DNA from: Pseudovibrio japonicus | GTDB taxonomy: Bacteria > Pseudomonadota > Alphaproteobacteria > Rhizobiales > Stappiaceae | Assembly: GCF_014651595.1 (NCBI RefSeq) | Contig: NZ_BMXE01000007.1 | Coordinates: forward strand, 225,333-289,332 | Reading direction: 5' to 3' | Length of the DNA: 64,000 bases | Shown here: positions 62,494 to 64,000 of the stretch, piece by piece | How the letters are laid out: each line of letters starts with the position of its first letter | Numbering within the stretch: position 1 is the stretch's first letter | Notes under the pieces: model-generated | What the model was told of the DNA's origin: nothing | Databases searched by the model: none | Seen by the model: only the letters and a program-made list of their open reading frames with translations | Translations under genes and position numbers: made by a program

Positions 62494-63032
62494 TTTTTCT
62501 TAGCGTAGTTGACGGCCAGAATTGCAAATTGCAGGCACATGAGAATAAGGATGCCAAGCAGGAACAGTTTCAGCAGACCTGGTGTTGGCGGGTTCCATGC
62601 CGAGCCGGAGGTCTCCAGTCGGAAATCACCAGCGGGTGTCCAGATGGCGCGCTCCACAACCAGCCAGCCTGCCCAGGAGAACAAGGCACTGGCAATCGCG
62701 CAGGCAATGGAAATGGCGACATCGAAGACACGCCGAAGGCCGGGAGAAAGGGCGTCGTAAATCAAAACCACACGGATGTGCTTGTTGGTTGAAGCGCAGT
62801 AAAGACCACCGAACAGGAACGTAATGGCCGTCAGGAAAATAACGGTTTCGTGTGCCCAGACAGTTGGTGAGTTGAATAGATATCGCATTGCGACTTCAAC
62901 AATCAGGATTGCCGCAGACAATACAATTGCACATGAAAAGAGTGTGCCTAAGCTTACTATCATGCGCCCGAGCAGGCCTGCTTCAGGTATGGCCTTTTGG
63001 CCTGTGTCCCTTTGTTCTTCTTGATCTGACAT
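62490..63032 (-). CDS. dctQ: TRAP transporter small permease (DctQ)
   Basis: 180 residues with four membrane helices. AMRYLFNSPTVWAHETVIFLTAITFLFGG (about 69-97) is the DctQ core. An N-terminal cytosolic stretch of about 25 residues is charged. Pairs with DctM, and both lie downstream of the binding-protein gene. Confidence 0.93.
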   Translation of the reverse strand: MSDQEEQRDTGQKAIPEAGLLGRMIVSLGTLFSCAIVLSAAILIVEVAMRYLFNSPTVWAHETVIFLTAITFLFGGLYCASTNKHIRVVLIYDALSPGLRRVFDVAISIACAIASALFSWAGWLVVERAIWTPAGDFRLETSGSAWNPPTPGLLKLFLLGILILMCLQFAILAVNYAKKK

Positions 63033-63054
63033 TAACCTTGCCTCCCCCGCTAGG

Positions 63055-63087
63055 TACCGGACCGTCGGGGAATTTGACGGTCCGGTA
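63055..63087. repeat. Intercistronic hairpin between dctP and dctQ
   Basis: TACCGGACCGTC (63055-63066) and GACGGTCCGGTA (63076-63087): a perfect 12-bp stem with a nine-base loop, 23 bases after the dctP stop on the minus strand. No T-run in the direction of transcription, so mRNA protection rather than termination is likely. Confidence 0.7.
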
Positions 63088-63110
63088 TTTTTTACGCGAC
63101 TTAAATCAGC

Positions 63111-64000
63111 TTACTCGGCAAGAAGGCCTTGCTCTTTGAGGTAAGCGGACAGAACCGCGTAAACGCGTTTTGCGTTTTCAGACTGCACAGCAACCTTTTC
63201 CCACTGGGTGCGCGCGATCGCACGGAACTTGGCACGCTCCTCTGCAGACCAGTTGTGAACGGTGATGTTTGCATCAGCGCTCGCTTCTGCCACGGCAATG
63301 GCATCACGCATGGAAAGCTGAGCACTTACGTCACGTGCGTAATCGCGTACAGACATTTCCATAATTGCCTGAAGGTCCGCTGGCATGCTGTCCCATGTCG
63401 CTTTGTTCATGGAAACTTCTACCAGTGGCATGGAATGGAAGCCCGGGTAGACAGGATGTCCTGCAACGCTGTGCATGCCCTGCTGGTGGTTGGTGGAGAA
63501 AACGGTGTAGTCAGCAGCGTCGATCACACCTTTGTCCAGCGCGGTGAACACTTCCGAACCAGGAAGGTTCACTGGTGCTGCACCGGCGGCTGCAAATACG
63601 TTTTGCACCAGACCTTCCGGTGCGCGCATTTTCAGGCCCTTCAGGTCATCAACACCATCAAGGGGAACCTTGGAGATGAACGCTTCAAGACCTGGGGTTG
63701 TTGCGCCGATGAACTGGAGACCATATGGGTTCAGCAGTTCGTTCATCAGCTGCTTACCGCCGCCATACTCCATGAAATTGAGCATTTCGGAAGGAGAGCT
63801 GTAAGCGCCAACCGGGTTCGCGATCAGACCGAAGGCTGCGTCTTTACCGGTGAAGTAAGAGGTGTCGGTGACGTGACCGTCAATGATGCCCGCAGCAACG
63901 GCATCCTGTGTCTCGGTGTGCTGAACAATGGTGCCAACCGGTAGCATTTCAATGTTCACGCGATCACCAGTAATCACGCCAACGCGCTCTGCCCATGCCT
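63111..64000 (-). CDS. dctP: TRAP transporter binding protein (DctP), N-terminus missing
   Basis: The reading frame stays open to the right edge (the codons just inside it read AWAERVGVITGDRVNIEML), so the signal peptide and first residues are outside the window. Visible: MLPVGTIVQHTETQDAVAAG, a ligand-binding segment MRAPEGLVQNVFAAAGAAPV with the conserved arginine that binds the solute carboxylate, and SGSEV-like PGSEVFTALDKGVIDAADYT. The FSTNHQQGMHSVAGHPVYPG segment suggests the larger solute group of DctP proteins (mannitol/chloroaromatic-type annotations). The ligand is unknown. Confidence 0.92.
   Translation of the reverse strand, partial: AWAERVGVITGDRVNIEMLPVGTIVQHTETQDAVAAGIIDGHVTDTSYFTGKDAAFGLIANPVGAYSSPSEMLNFMEYGGGKQLMNELLNPYGLQFIGATTPGLEAFISKVPLDGVDDLKGLKMRAPEGLVQNVFAAAGAAPVNLPGSEVFTALDKGVIDAADYTVFSTNHQQGMHSVAGHPVYPGFHSMPLVEVSMNKATWDSMPADLQAIMEMSVRDYARDVSAQLSMRDAIAVAEASADANITVHNWSAEERAKFRAIARTQWEKVAVQSENAKRVYAVLSAYLKEQGLLAE

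Noticed and set aside
63129..63944. 271-codon plus-strand open frame opposite dctP
   Set aside because: Cys/His-rich shadow of a strongly supported TRAP binding protein.
1..64000. tRNA, rRNA, CRISPR array, prophage or intact insertion sequence
   Set aside because: Read for cloverleaf-like ends, regularly spaced repeats, integrase/transposase motifs and terminal repeats; none was convincing.

Overview
The window looks like chromosome of a marine, metabolically versatile alphaproteobacterium. The evidence is the mix of TRAP, tripartite tricarboxylate (TTT) and many ABC transporters, a sulfolactate/cysteate degradation locus, a MatB-type malonyl-CoA synthetase, an ECF41 sigma factor, and denitrification-type and glycyl-radical enzymes in moderate-GC DNA. 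A Pseudovibrio/Stappiaceae-like or roseobacter-like host is my inference; no rRNA or marker gene is present to settle it. I see no tRNA, rRNA, CRISPR array, prophage or intact insertion sequence. The two window edges cut a Rossmann-fold gene (left) and a TRAP binding-protein gene (right).

Layout. 1-6.2 kb: Nudix hydrolase, DUF2061 membrane protein, XRE regulator, a stand-alone quinol-type nitric oxide reductase, an LprI-like secreted protein and a sulfotransferase-fold protein with an odd P-loop. 6.5-10.8 kb: a YnjBCD-like ABC importer with two separate permeases. 10.9-13.3 kb: the uncharacterised YjjI/YjjW glycyl radical enzyme pair. 13.5-23.4 kb: mostly single genes (YghU-type GST, GNAT, AhpD-like protein plus ECF41 sigma factor with a recognisable own promoter, LysE exporter, methyltransferase, malonyl-CoA synthetase, OafA-type acyltransferase). 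23.4-29.2 kb: a probable electrophile/quinone-stress neighbourhood (DMT exporter, glutathionyl-hydroquinone reductase, two LysR regulators, DsbA-like and SnoaL-like proteins). 29.4-33 kb: TetR, a DUF1127-tailed protein and a winged-helix/TPR regulator.

33-41.2 kb is a divergent unit: a ROK repressor facing an ABC importer followed by galT, galE and a 2H-phosphoesterase-like gene. It has Leloir enzymes for galactose 1-phosphate but no galactokinase or mutarotase, so I propose that it takes up a phosphorylated galactose compound. This is the best candidate for an undescribed system. 41.4-49.6 kb is a C3-sulfonate locus: cuyA and a TauE-type exporter on one arm, and TTT transporter, suyA, suyB and slcC on the other, with a UTRA/GntR regulator between them and a palindrome-rich overlapping divergent promoter. 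49.8-59.3 kb is a hexuronate locus: KDG kinase, FadR-type GntR regulator, a peptide-type ABC importer and mannonate dehydratase. 59.9-64 kb: DUF3179 membrane protein and a TRAP transporter.

A pattern across the window: all five transporter operons carry a strong hairpin within about 25 bases after the binding-protein stop codon. This suggests a common way of raising binding-protein expression over membrane subunits or downstream enzymes.
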